From the NCBI GenBank assembly GCA_049670505.1, contig JBATTK010000085.1:1-64000 (forward strand): a DNA stretch of 64,000 nucleotides. Direction: 5' to 3'. The DNA comes from JBATTK01 sp049670505 (GTDB lineage: Bacteria; Bacteroidota; Bacteroidia; Flavobacteriales; Flavobacteriaceae). The stretch's first letter is position 1. The number at the start of each line of letters is the position of its first letter. A program made the translations under genes and the position numbers. Of this stretch, positions 52,340 through 60,914 are shown piece by piece. Below the pieces are notes generated by a model that was given only the letters and a program-made list of their open reading frames with translations, was not told where the DNA came from and made no database searches.

Positions 52340-53796
52340 TTCTTAAGGAATATTTTTTTGAGTGTGTCATTTTCCAATTTATAAACTATGCCCAAAAATA
52401 CTAAAAGTAAAATGCCGCCTAGGATTAAATTCCTGTTAAAAACATAAAATGATAGCGTAGAAAAAAGTACCGAAATGGATAGATAGAATATTATTTTCCT
52501 AAAATTATAGGGAACCGGGTAATACTTCTTGCCAAAGTAATAGGACAGCAACATCATGGTCCCATATGCCGCCAAAGTAGCAATAGCTGAGGCATAGTAT
52601 CCAATACTTGGTATGAAAGCATAATTTATACCAATTGTTATAATTGCTCCTGTCAAGGAAATATAGGCCCCGAATTTTGTTCTGTCCGTTACCTTGTACC
52701 ATACAGATAGGTTATGATAGATACCCAAAAAGAAGCTCGCGAGAACAATCAAAGGCACCATGGGCATTGCTTCCCAATAATCGGGATTCGGAATGAAAAT
52801 CTCTTTTAGCACATCGGCAAAAACAACGACTCCCAATAAAATGATACTTCCCAGGATTACAAAATAGTTCGTAATCTGAGCATAGGTCTTTTGGGGGTTT
52901 TCGGAGGAAGAATGACTAAAAAAAAACGGTTCTATACCCATCCGAAAGGCAGTAGCGAACAATGTCATGAACAAAGCCAGTTTATAGCAGGCAGCATATT
53001 TTCCTATTTCACTTTCCGCAATATCGATAGGCAATAATTCGGAAAGCATAATACGATCAAAAACCTCGTTTATGGTAAATGCTATACCGGCAAACATGAC
53101 CGGTAAGGCATATTTTATCATTTTCTTCCAGAGCTGCCTATCAAAAACATAGGGGCGTTGCACATACAATCTAAACATGAAGAGTAAAGTAATGCCACTA
53201 GCTGCCAAATTGGAAATAAATATGTACGAAATTTCAAAGTTTGGTCTGTAGATTGCAGCGAGAAAGGAGTCCGGGTTATCCGAGATGATTTTTGGCAAAA
53301 CCAAAAGGAAAAAAATGTTCAGGCCAAAATTGATTCCTACATTGCCGATTTTGACCAGTGCATATCGCATGGGCTTTTCCGTGGCCCTTAGCCATGCAAA
53401 AGGAACAATAACCAATGCATCCAAAGCCAAAATATAGATAGCGTACTTTATGTACTTTGCATCAATGTTGGTGAAATTTGCCATTTGATCCTGAAATAGC
53501 AAGGCAAGCATCAAAAAGATGGATGTAGTTCCCAATACGGAAATCAAGGCCGTTGAAATCACCTTTGATTTATTCTCGGCACTGTGGTAAAACCTAAAAA
53601 AAGCGGTCTCCATGCCATAGGCCAGCAACACGTTAAAAATGGCAAACCACGCAAAGATTACGGATACTTCCCCATATCCGGACGTTGCCAAAATATCAGT
53701 GTACAAAGGCAATAAAAGGAAAGAGAGCATTCTGGGCAACACAGTTGCCAAACCATAGATAAAGGTTTGCTTAAAAAGTTTCTTTAATGGGTTCAA
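52336..53796 (-). CDS. Polysaccharide/lipid-linked sugar flippase (Wzx/MATE-like)
   Basis: Integral membrane protein of 486 residues with about fourteen hydrophobic segments, of the MOP superfamily that flips undecaprenyl-linked oligosaccharides. The N-terminus FIYGLATVLPRMLSFLLLPL and the segment YALPVMFAGIAFTINEVFDR are typical. With the nucleotidyltransferase nearby, a role in surface polysaccharide or O-antigen export is likely. It is the first gene of the dut unit. Confidence 0.85.
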   Translation of the reverse strand: MNPLKKLFKQTFIYGLATVLPRMLSFLLLPLYTDILATSGYGEVSVIFAWFAIFNVLLAYGMETAFFRFYHSAENKSKVISTALISVLGTTSIFLMLALLFQDQMANFTNIDAKYIKYAIYILALDALVIVPFAWLRATEKPMRYALVKIGNVGINFGLNIFFLLVLPKIISDNPDSFLAAIYRPNFEISYIFISNLAASGITLLFMFRLYVQRPYVFDRQLWKKMIKYALPVMFAGIAFTINEVFDRIMLSELLPIDIAESEIGKYAACYKLALFMTLFATAFRMGIEPFFFSHSSSENPQKTYAQITNYFVILGSIILLGVVVFADVLKEIFIPNPDYWEAMPMVPLIVLASFFLGIYHNLSVWYKVTDRTKFGAYISLTGAIITIGINYAFIPSIGYYASAIATLAAYGTMMLLSYYFGKKYYPVPYNFRKIIFYLSISVLFSTLSFYVFNRNLILGGILLLVFLGIVYKLENDTLKKIFLKK

Positions 53797-53860
53797 ACAG
53801 CGTGAGTACGATTAAAATCTAAAATTAGGTAATTATACCTAATAAACCCTACAAACAAAG

Positions 53861-54373
53861 TTAGTTCTTTGGTTTGCTTTGATATATGAGTGCGGGCCTT
53901 TCCTGAATACCCGAAATTTTCACATATTTTTCGGTACCATTTTCTATATAACTAAGAACAGCTTCATCATTTTTAAGTTCAAAGGGAGATTCCATAGTGT
54001 TCTTTTTGTTAAGCTTTGGAGGTTGATTCCCAACTTCTTGTGTTGAGTCCGCATGCATAACGATATCCGGTTTATCGATTTTTTCGCTTACAAATTTGCC
54101 CATTACAAACAACTCCCCATCTACGGTATTCCTATATACTTCCGTCATTTTACCCCTAAAATATACATTCCGGAAGATAATGGTATTATCGATGCTATTG
54201 GAAACGGGAACTTTTAACGTAAGTCCGGAACCGCTTTCTTCCCTACCTCCAATCCACTCCTGACAGGACGCGGATCCAATAATAAAGGGTGTTTTAGTCT
54301 CCAGTATTTTTTGCGACGAACAACTGGAGAAACCCATAGAGAGTACCAATACAATATATGACCAATGTTTCAT
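53861..54373 (-). CDS. Hypothetical lipoprotein
   Basis: A 170-residue lipoprotein. The signal MKHWSYIVLVLSMGFSSCSS fixes the start at 54373, while the longer frame to 54499 lacks a signal. The mature part has SASCQEWIGGREESGSGLTL, a beta-rich middle (VYFRGKMTEVYRN) and a C-terminal DEAVLSYIENGTEKYVKISG. I do not recognise a named family beyond conserved flavobacterial proteins of unknown function. Confidence 0.7.
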   Translation of the reverse strand: MKHWSYIVLVLSMGFSSCSSQKILETKTPFIIGSASCQEWIGGREESGSGLTLKVPVSNSIDNTIIFRNVYFRGKMTEVYRNTVDGELFVMGKFVSEKIDKPDIVMHADSTQEVGNQPPKLNKKNTMESPFELKNDEAVLSYIENGTEKYVKISGIQERPALIYQSKPKN

Positions 54374-54888
54374 TTTACGATGTATTAATTTGTTCCAAAG
54401 ATATGAAACCAAAATTGATGCCATATATCCGCGAAAATGCATATTGTTAATGAATGCGGGATGCATCGGTCGGACAAACACTAAAAAAATGATGGTCAAT
54501 TGTGCCGCATTGATAAAAATTATAGTAGCAATAATTTAAAACTCCTAACCCGCTACTCTTGACTCATGACCTATGTGCACTCATCAACCCTTAACAACTT
54601 TGAACCAGACCAAAGACGAAAGACCAGAAATCAGTATTCAGTATTCAGAAGTGGAAGCTGGAACTTTAAGTTATTGACTTGATCTTAAAGTAAAAAACGA
54701 TACTCCTACCCACTGTCACTGCTTACTGAAAACTATCTTTCCAGAAACCGGAAACCAATACAAACCTCAGACCCTTAACTATAAAAACTACCTATCAAAG
54801 ATTACACCCTAACAAAAGAGTCGATCTTTTTAGTAACTTTAACAGCATCAAACTTATACTGAAAATTAGTGTCAATAAGCTATCGTCC
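54374..54888. repeat. 515-bp gap with repeats shared with 8.3-8.7 kb
   Basis: No gene found. From about 54550 the sequence is built of short near-repeats (GACTCATGACC, CAGTATTCAGTATTCAG, CACTGTCACTGCTTACTG). It contains GACGAAAGACC (54615-54625) and CTGAAAACTATCTTTCCA (54726-54743), both shared exactly with the 8307-8664 region. The last 100 bp presumably hold the sulfatase promoter. Confidence 0.55.
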
Positions 54889-56535
54889 ATGAAGACCAAA
54901 ATCTGCACCCTCATCATTATTGTACTTTCCCTTGTTCTTTTTTCCTGCGCGGAAAAAAAGGAAAAAGAACCCGTGGTAAAGGAAAAACCGAACATCATTT
55001 TCATCATGTCGGACGATCATGCCTACCAAGCGATCAGTGCGTATAGCAATAAGCTCATTGAGACCCCCCACATAGATCGGATCGGGAAAGAGGGAATTAT
55101 TTTCACTAATGCCTGCGTATCCAATTCTATCTGCGCTCCTTCCAGGGCTACGATCCTTACGGGAAAGCACACCCATATCAATGGTAAAATAGACAATCAA
55201 ATGCCTTTTGATACTACTCAGGTTACCTTTCCACAGCTATTCCAAAAAGCAGGCTACCAAACAGCCATGTTCGGGAAGCTCCATTTTGGAAACAATCCTA
55301 AAGGTGTAGATGAGTTTATGATCTTACCGGATCAAGGGTTTTATATCAACCCTGATTTTATTACCACTACAGGGGACACCACCACCATTAATGGTTATGT
55401 TACCGATATCATTACCGATCTTACTATTGATTGGTTGGACAAAAAAAGAGATCCGGAAAAACCGTTCATGTTAATGTACCTTCATAAAGCGCCGCATCGT
55501 CCTTGGTGGCCCAGTCCTGAAAAATTCAAGGAATTTGTAAACAAGGAATTCCCGGAACCCGAATCCTTGTTCGATGCCTATGAAAATAGAGGGACGGCCG
55601 CCAAAACAGCGGAAATGAATTTGCTGTACGATATGATGTATAACCATGACAGCAAAATTAGACCCGAAACAACGGCGTCCATGCCTAATCTGGAACCAAA
55701 GGTAAGGGAATATGAAAATGGCTTTTACGGCCCTTACGGACGCGCAGACGACGCGCAACGGGCATTGTACGATCCTATTATAGATGCGATCAATACATCC
55801 TTTAAAGAGAATTGGCCCTCCATGACCACAGAAGAAAAAATGCGCTGGAAATACCAACGTTATATGCAAGACTATTTAGCCTGTATTTCATCTGTAGATG
55901 ACAATGTTGGACGTTTGCTGGATTATATGGATGAAAGCAAACTTTCCGATAATACCATGGTCGTGTATACTTCCGATCAAGGCTTTTATCTGGGGGAACA
56001 CGGTTGGTTCGATAAACGCTTTATCTATGACGAGTCCTTTAAGACCCCGCTGCTCATTCGCTGGCCCAATGAGATAAAGGCAGGTATTACCAATGAACAG
56101 ATGGTGCAAAACCTGGATTTTGCACAAACATTTCTGGATGCGGCACAAATAGACGCTCCGGAGGATATGCAAGGGGAAAGCCTTATGCCTTTATTGACCG
56201 GCAACAATGCAGATTGGGATCGGGATGCCGTTTACTATCATTATTATGAGTACCCAGCGGTACATCAGGTAAAACGGCATTACGGAATTGTGACCATAGA
56301 TTACAAGCTGGCACACTTTTACTACGATATTGACGAATGGGAACTTTATGATCGTAAAAAAGACCCTAATGAAATGAACAATGTATACAATGACCTGGCT
56401 TATGCCGATGTGGTTGCTGAGCTAAAGACGAAACTAGCTGCCCTACGTGTACAATACAAGGATTCGGAAGAGCTGGACCAGCGTTATATTGAATTACACA
56501 AAAAGAACAATATCAAATCACCTCTGGACAAATGA
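54889..56535 (+). CDS. Sulfatase lipoprotein (formylglycine type)
   Basis: A 548-residue sulfatase of the alkaline-phosphatase superfamily, removing sulfate esters, probably from algal polysaccharide or glycans. A lipobox (LVLFSCAEKK) anchors it to a membrane. Metal ligands are in FIMSDDHAYQAI. The Cys82 motif SICAPSRATILTGKH is the site converted to formylglycine, so an anSME-type maturase is needed elsewhere. Further motifs are YLHKAPHRPW, VYTSDQGFYLGEHGWFDKR and a C-terminal WELYDRKKDPNEMNN. No sugar-utilisation cluster is visible around it. Confidence 0.92.
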   Translation: MKTKICTLIIIVLSLVLFSCAEKKEKEPVVKEKPNIIFIMSDDHAYQAISAYSNKLIETPHIDRIGKEGIIFTNACVSNSICAPSRATILTGKHTHINGKIDNQMPFDTTQVTFPQLFQKAGYQTAMFGKLHFGNNPKGVDEFMILPDQGFYINPDFITTTGDTTTINGYVTDIITDLTIDWLDKKRDPEKPFMLMYLHKAPHRPWWPSPEKFKEFVNKEFPEPESLFDAYENRGTAAKTAEMNLLYDMMYNHDSKIRPETTASMPNLEPKVREYENGFYGPYGRADDAQRALYDPIIDAINTSFKENWPSMTTEEKMRWKYQRYMQDYLACISSVDDNVGRLLDYMDESKLSDNTMVVYTSDQGFYLGEHGWFDKRFIYDESFKTPLLIRWPNEIKAGITNEQMVQNLDFAQTFLDAAQIDAPEDMQGESLMPLLTGNNADWDRDAVYYHYYEYPAVHQVKRHYGIVTIDYKLAHFYYDIDEWELYDRKKDPNEMNNVYNDLAYADVVAELKTKLAALRVQYKDSEELDQRYIELHKKNNIKSPLDK

Positions 56536-56595
56536 AAGGATGTTCCAATAGATAGGACTATCTTCTATATGCCCATAGTCATATGTCATATAAGT

Positions 56596-56621
56596 AAAAA
56601 ACCGCCAAAAGGCGGTTTTTT
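56596..56621. terminator. Bidirectional terminator between sulfatase and atp operon
   Basis: AAAAACCGCC pairs with GGCGGTTTTT around AAAA. The A run before and T run after allow it to end both the sulfatase transcript (plus) and the atp operon (minus). Confidence 0.85.
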
Positions 56622-56660
56622 ACTTTGTTCCAAGTTCCTGATCAACGAACAGGCTATGAA

Positions 56661-57521
56661 TTAGTTGTTCAATGCTTCTGCTCCGCCAACAATCTCCAGG
56701 ATTTCATTGGTAATCGCAGCCTGTCTTGCTTTGTTATAGGTCAATTTTAATTGGTCGCGTAGTTCGGTAGCGTTATCCGTTGCCTTGTGCATGGCCGTCA
56801 TACGTGCTCCATGCTCACTGGCAAAGGAATCCCTTACCGACTTGAACAGTTGTGTTTTTAGAGACTTAGGTATCAACTGTTCTACGATTTCTACCTTGGA
56901 AGGTTCAAAAATATAATCCGCACTGGAGGTGGTATCGCCCTCGACCGGTACAATAGGTAAAAATTGCTCCGTCATTACGATCTGTGTAGCGGCATTTTTG
57001 AATTTGTTATAAACAATTTCAATCTTGTCATAGGACCCGTTTGTAAACAGTTCCATGAGCTCTTCCGCGACCAAAGCCACATTGTCAAAGGTTAAATCAT
57101 CATAAACGGTACTATGGTTGGCAATAATCGTATGTTTTTTGCCCAAAATATCATTGCCTTTCTTCCCTATGGCAAGGAAATCGACTTGCTTACCGGCATA
57201 GGCATCGTGCGCCAAAAAGATACTCTGTTTTATGATGTTGGTATTAAAAGCACCGCATAATCCCCTGTTAGAGGTAATGGCAACGACCAATACTTTGTTT
57301 ACTTCGCGATTATCCGAGAACTTACTTCCGGAATCGGCATCCAAACTACCACTTAGACCTTGCAAAAGTTCGGTAAGCTTATCTGCATAGGGCCGCATTG
57401 CCGTAATGGCATCCTGCGCCTTCTTTAGCTTCGCGGCAGATACCATTTTCATGGCACTGGTAATCTGCATGGTGGAAGACACCGTTACTATCCTATTGCG
57501 TATTTCTTTTAAGTTGGCCAT
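56661..57521 (-). CDS. atpG: ATP synthase F1 subunit gamma
   Basis: Central rotor stalk of F1, 286 residues. The N-terminal MANLKEIRNRIVTVSSTMQI and ITSAMKMVSAAKLKKAQDAI and the C-terminal ARMTAMHKATDNATELRDQL form the coiled-coil shaft. ITSNRGLCGAFNTNI is in the globular part. It is the last gene of this operon; atpD and atpC are not here, as is common in Bacteroidota. A four-helix-bundle gene separates it from atpA. Confidence 0.95.
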   Translation of the reverse strand: MANLKEIRNRIVTVSSTMQITSAMKMVSAAKLKKAQDAITAMRPYADKLTELLQGLSGSLDADSGSKFSDNREVNKVLVVAITSNRGLCGAFNTNIIKQSIFLAHDAYAGKQVDFLAIGKKGNDILGKKHTIIANHSTVYDDLTFDNVALVAEELMELFTNGSYDKIEIVYNKFKNAATQIVMTEQFLPIVPVEGDTTSSADYIFEPSKVEIVEQLIPKSLKTQLFKSVRDSFASEHGARMTAMHKATDNATELRDQLKLTYNKARQAAITNEILEIVGGAEALNN

Positions 57522-57551
57522 TTTCTATAATTATAAATTATGAATTCTCAA
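57522..57551. repeat. Repeats downstream of four-helix-bundle copy C
   Basis: On the minus strand AATTCATAATT occurs twice, separated by GAG, between the four-helix-bundle stop and atpG. The reverse complement AATTATGAATT occurs at the gene's start (about 57885-57895), so the gene is bracketed by inverted copies. Confidence 0.6.
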
Positions 57552-57893
57552 TTATGAATTTTTAATAATAGTAACCAACAGCTTCATAAGTTCTTCGCAT
57601 TTTGATTTTAATTCATTCGGGATTTCCATGGTAGTTGCTTCGATAATATCTAACCAATAGGATGTTTCATCTGCCTCTTTTAAGGCTATTCCTAATTTAT
57701 TCTTAAAATCTTTTGTGCTTACTCCCCTTTGAGATTCCCTGACATTGGCACCTATACTAGTTCCACACTTAATCAATTGATTCGAAATCTCAAACTCCTT
57801 CTTCTCCCTTAAAACTCTGCTGAAAAGAACAATTTCGCATCCAAAGTAAAAACTTTTATCTACGATGGGATTGTTCCTTTCTTTATAATTCAT
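57552..57893 (-). CDS. Four-helix-bundle protein (S23/IVP family), copy C in atp
   Basis: A 113-residue helical protein between atpA and atpG with gaps of 23 and 30 bp, in operon direction. Signature: DKSFYFGCEIVLFSRVL, SNQLIKCGTSIGANVRESQR and DFKNKLGIALKEADETSYWL. It belongs to the same subfamily as copy B in the sco operon. It has no known part in ATP synthase. The flanking AT-rich repeats in inverted orientation suggest insertion as a unit. Confidence 0.87.
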   Translation of the reverse strand: MNYKERNNPIVDKSFYFGCEIVLFSRVLREKKEFEISNQLIKCGTSIGANVRESQRGVSTKDFKNKLGIALKEADETSYWLDIIEATTMEIPNELKSKCEELMKLLVTIIKNS

Positions 57894-57916
57894 AATTCTG
57901 AATTCCGCATTCTGAA
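57894..57916. repeat. Repeats upstream of four-helix-bundle copy C
   Basis: On the minus strand the atpA stop is followed by AATTCAGAATGCGGAATTCA and on into AGAATT-ATG-AATTATAA, i.e. AATTCAGAAT twice in direct repeat. The end is an inverse match to the repeats downstream of the gene. Confidence 0.55.
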
Positions 57917-59497
57917 TTAGTTCATGTATTTTCCCGCCAAATCCTTACAAACGGAAGTCAAGGTATCTGTAACCTCATCTGTTAATTTACCCGCTTTTAA
58001 GGTATCCAACACGTCTCTATGTTTGGTATTCAAAAATTCAAGGAAATCCCGTTCAAATTCCTTGACTTTTTCGACAGGAACGGCACTCAATAAATTTTTA
58101 GAACCTGCATAGATAATGGCAACCTGGTCTTCAACCGTAAAAGGATCGTTCTGGGCCTGTTTTAATATCTCAACGTTTCTACGTCCCTTTTCAATTACAT
58201 TCAGGGTAGCCGCATCCAAATCGGAGCCGAATTTGGCAAAGGCTTCCAATTCACGAAACTGTGCCTGGTCCAATTTAAGGGTACCCGCTACTTTTTTCAT
58301 TGATTTGATCTGGGCATTTCCACCCACACGGGATACCGAAATACCCACGTTGATCGCCGGACGGACCCCTTGGTTGAACAAATCTTGTTCCAAGAATATC
58401 TGACCATCGGTAATAGAAATTACGTTGGTAGGAATATATGCAGATACATCGCCTGCCTGGGTTTCAATAATTGGCAGTGCTGTTAGCGAGCCACCTCCTT
58501 TTACCATTGGCCTTAATGGCTCGGGCAAATCGTTCATATTCTCGGCAATACTATCATCTGCAATTACCTTGGCCGCACGCTCCAGCAATCTGGAGTGAAG
58601 GTAGAATACATCTCCTGGATAAGCTTCACGTCCCGGAGGTCTTCTCAACAAGAGAGAAACTTCACGATAAGCAACTGCCTGTTTTGAAAGATCATCATAG
58701 ATAATCAATGCAGGTCTTCCCGTATCCCTGAAATATTCCCCGATAGCAGCTCCTGCAAAAGGTGCATATACCTGCATGGGAGCCGGGTCGGAAGCATTGG
58801 CGGCTACTATGGTCGTATATGCCAAGGCTCCCTTATCCGCTAAGACCTGGGCTATACCGGCAACGGTAGAGGCTTTTTGACCTATAGCCACATAAATACA
58901 ATATACAGGTTCCCCCGCATCATAAAACTCTTTTTGATTAAGGATCGTATCGATACAGACCGTAGTCTTTCCCGTCTGACGGTCACCGATAACCAATTCC
59001 CGTTGGCCCCTACCCACTGGAATCATGGCATCTATCGCTTTGATTCCGGTTTGCAATGGTTCGGTCACCGGCTCGCGAAAGATAACCCCCGGCGCCTTAC
59101 GTTCCAATGGCATTTCGAACAACTCTCCCGAAATTGGTCCTTTCCCGTCTATTGGGACACCTAAGGTGTTTACAACACGGCCAACGATACCTTCTCCCAC
59201 GTTTATGGAGGCAATGGTCTGCGTACGCTTTACTACAGATCCTTCTTTCACATCTCTAGAAGGACTCAATAGTACCACACCAACATTATCTTCTTCCAGG
59301 TTTAGAACGATCCCTTTTAAACCGCCTTCGAATTCTACCAATTCGCCATACTGGACGTTTGATAGGCCGTAGACCCTTGCGATACCGTCACCGATCTGTA
59401 ATACGGTCCCTACTTCATCCAATGAAGCGGTAGCTTCGAATCCTGATAATTGTTTCTTTAAAATTGCTGATACTTCAGCGGCTTTTACTCCTGCCAT
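57917..59497 (-). CDS. atpA: ATP synthase F1 subunit alpha
   Basis: Non-catalytic nucleotide-binding F1 subunit, 526 residues. Walker A is GDRQTGKTTVCIDT. The signature PAINVGISVSRVGG and the region ALIIYDDLSKQAVAYREVSL are typical. The N-terminal beta-barrel (LEEDNVGVVLL) is complete. Normal order atpB-E-F-H-A holds, but the gap to atpG has an inserted gene. Confidence 0.97.
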   Translation of the reverse strand: MAGVKAAEVSAILKKQLSGFEATASLDEVGTVLQIGDGIARVYGLSNVQYGELVEFEGGLKGIVLNLEEDNVGVVLLSPSRDVKEGSVVKRTQTIASINVGEGIVGRVVNTLGVPIDGKGPISGELFEMPLERKAPGVIFREPVTEPLQTGIKAIDAMIPVGRGQRELVIGDRQTGKTTVCIDTILNQKEFYDAGEPVYCIYVAIGQKASTVAGIAQVLADKGALAYTTIVAANASDPAPMQVYAPFAGAAIGEYFRDTGRPALIIYDDLSKQAVAYREVSLLLRRPPGREAYPGDVFYLHSRLLERAAKVIADDSIAENMNDLPEPLRPMVKGGGSLTALPIIETQAGDVSAYIPTNVISITDGQIFLEQDLFNQGVRPAINVGISVSRVGGNAQIKSMKKVAGTLKLDQAQFRELEAFAKFGSDLDAATLNVIEKGRRNVEILKQAQNDPFTVEDQVAIIYAGSKNLLSAVPVEKVKEFERDFLEFLNTKHRDVLDTLKAGKLTDEVTDTLTSVCKDLAGKYMN

Positions 59498-59539
59498 TTG
59501 TTCTGATTGTATTATATAGTCCGAAGCTTTAGCAAAGGA

Positions 59540-60079
59540 CTATAGACTATTCGTGAATTCCCTTTTTAAACTGTTTAATTTGTTCGCAATGCTGGCGTCA
59601 TATTGCAAATCGCCCACACGGAGCACAAAACCACCGATGATACTTTCATCTACCTTGTTTTCCAAGGTGAGTTTGTTACCGGTAATTTCGCCTACTTTTT
59701 TCAGTATGCTTTTTTCCAAATCCGGGGTCATAGGTACGGCAGTGGTAACGAACGCAACATTTTCCCCCTTTAACTGCTCGTTAAGGATAATATACTTTAA
59801 AGCGACCTCATTCAATAAAGAAATCCTTTTATTACCTGCCAAAGTAGCAATCAGTCCTTCCGTGATAGCATGACAACCTTTAAAAATAGATAATAATGCC
59901 TCTTTTTTTACGCTACCCTTTACCACGGGGCTAGTCAACATTTCCTGTAGTTCCTTACTATCGGAAACGGTCTTTACCACACTTCGCATGTCTTTTTCGA
60001 CCGCATCGGTGGCTTTTTGATCCAAAGAAAGGTCCAAGGTTGCTTTGGCATATCGTATGGCCGCTCTAGACTCGTTCAT
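59540..60079 (-). CDS. atpH: ATP synthase F1 subunit delta
   Basis: Peripheral-stalk subunit (OSCP) of 179 residues joining F1 to the b subunits. The N-terminal RAAIRYAKATLDLSLDQKAT and the C-terminal VDESIIGGFVLRVGDLQYDA are the standard signatures. It lies eight bases after atpF and 42 bp before atpA. Confidence 0.94.
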   Translation of the reverse strand: MNESRAAIRYAKATLDLSLDQKATDAVEKDMRSVVKTVSDSKELQEMLTSPVVKGSVKKEALLSIFKGCHAITEGLIATLAGNKRISLLNEVALKYIILNEQLKGENVAFVTTAVPMTPDLEKSILKKVGEITGNKLTLENKVDESIIGGFVLRVGDLQYDASIANKLNSLKREFTNSL

Positions 60080-60087
60080 AAACGTCC

Positions 60088-60582
60088 TTAATTTAGCTTG
60101 ATATCGCCCAACATATCCGCTACAAGCTTTAATTGCTTGTCCTTGTTGGACAACTGTTCTTTTATTACTTTCTCCGCAATCTCCAGGGAAAGGTCGGCTA
60201 CCTGATTTTTAATATCCGTAACGGCCGCTTTTTTTTCGCTTTCAATGGCCGCCAGTGCCTGTTTGATCATTTTATCGGCTTCCACTTGTGCCTGCTCCTT
60301 GGCATCTGAAACGATCTTGTTTTTCACATCCCTCGCATCTTTCAACATACCTTCTCTTTCTGCACGGGCTTCCTTTAAAATGCGTTCGTTATCAGCTTGC
60401 AGGTTTTGCATTTCCTTACGCGCATTTTCGGCTTCGGCCAAGGCATCCTTTATGGAGTTCTCTCGATCATTAACCGATTTAAGAATAGGTTTCCATGCGA
60501 ACTTCCCTAGAACGAAAAGTAAGATCAGGAACGAAAGTGTTGTCCAAAATATAAGTCCGATTTCCGGTGTTACTAATTCCAT
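60088..60582 (-). CDS. atpF: ATP synthase Fo subunit b
   Basis: Peripheral stalk subunit of 164 residues. One N-terminal membrane helix (IGLIFWTTLSFLILLFVLGK) is followed by a long charged helix that dimerises (about 30-140). Normal length for the family. It lies 65 bp after atpE. Confidence 0.94.
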   Translation of the reverse strand: MELVTPEIGLIFWTTLSFLILLFVLGKFAWKPILKSVNDRENSIKDALAEAENARKEMQNLQADNERILKEARAEREGMLKDARDVKNKIVSDAKEQAQVEADKMIKQALAAIESEKKAAVTDIKNQVADLSLEIAEKVIKEQLSNKDKQLKLVADMLGDIKLN

Positions 60583-60647
60583 ATTGTTTTCTTTTTATTA
60601 CTTTAAAAAATTAAGGTACAGCCAACCGCTGCACCTTAATTTAAGTT

Positions 60648-60890
60648 TTAGGTCGCCAAGAAAGATACAACCACTGCGAAAAGTGCAACCGCCTCGATAA
60701 AGGCGATCAATACAATTGCAGCACCCTGTAGTTTTCCCTGCATTTCTGGTTGGCGTGCCATGGCTTCCATAGCGGCACCACCAATTTTACCAACACCGAT
60801 TCCACCACCGATTGCGGCAAGTCCTGCTCCTATAGCAGCAAATGCACCGTAATCAACGCTTTCTGCGGCTTGTAATAATGCTAAACTCAT
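60648..60890 (-). CDS. atpE: ATP synthase Fo subunit c
   Basis: Ring-forming proteolipid, 80 residues, two helices with a Gly-rich first helix (GAGLAAIGGGIGVGKIGGAA), the RQPE loop and the ion-binding Glu in LIAFIEAVALFAVVV. The Gln in helix 1 typical of Na+-binding rings is not seen, so proton coupling is likely. Confidence 0.95.
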   Translation of the reverse strand: MSLALLQAAESVDYGAFAAIGAGLAAIGGGIGVGKIGGAAMEAMARQPEMQGKLQGAAIVLIAFIEAVALFAVVVSFLAT

Positions 60891-60914
60891 AGTTTAAAGT
60901 ATTTAAAAAATTAA

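Noticed and set aside
54889..56535. Polysaccharide utilisation locus around the sulfatase
   Set aside because: No SusC/SusD pair, glycoside hydrolase or maturase is adjacent; the sulfatase is isolated between an envelope run and the atp operon.
22486..57893. Diversity-generating retroelement suggested by Avd-like four-helix-bundle genes
   Set aside because: No reverse transcriptase, template repeat or variable repeat is present near any of the three copies.
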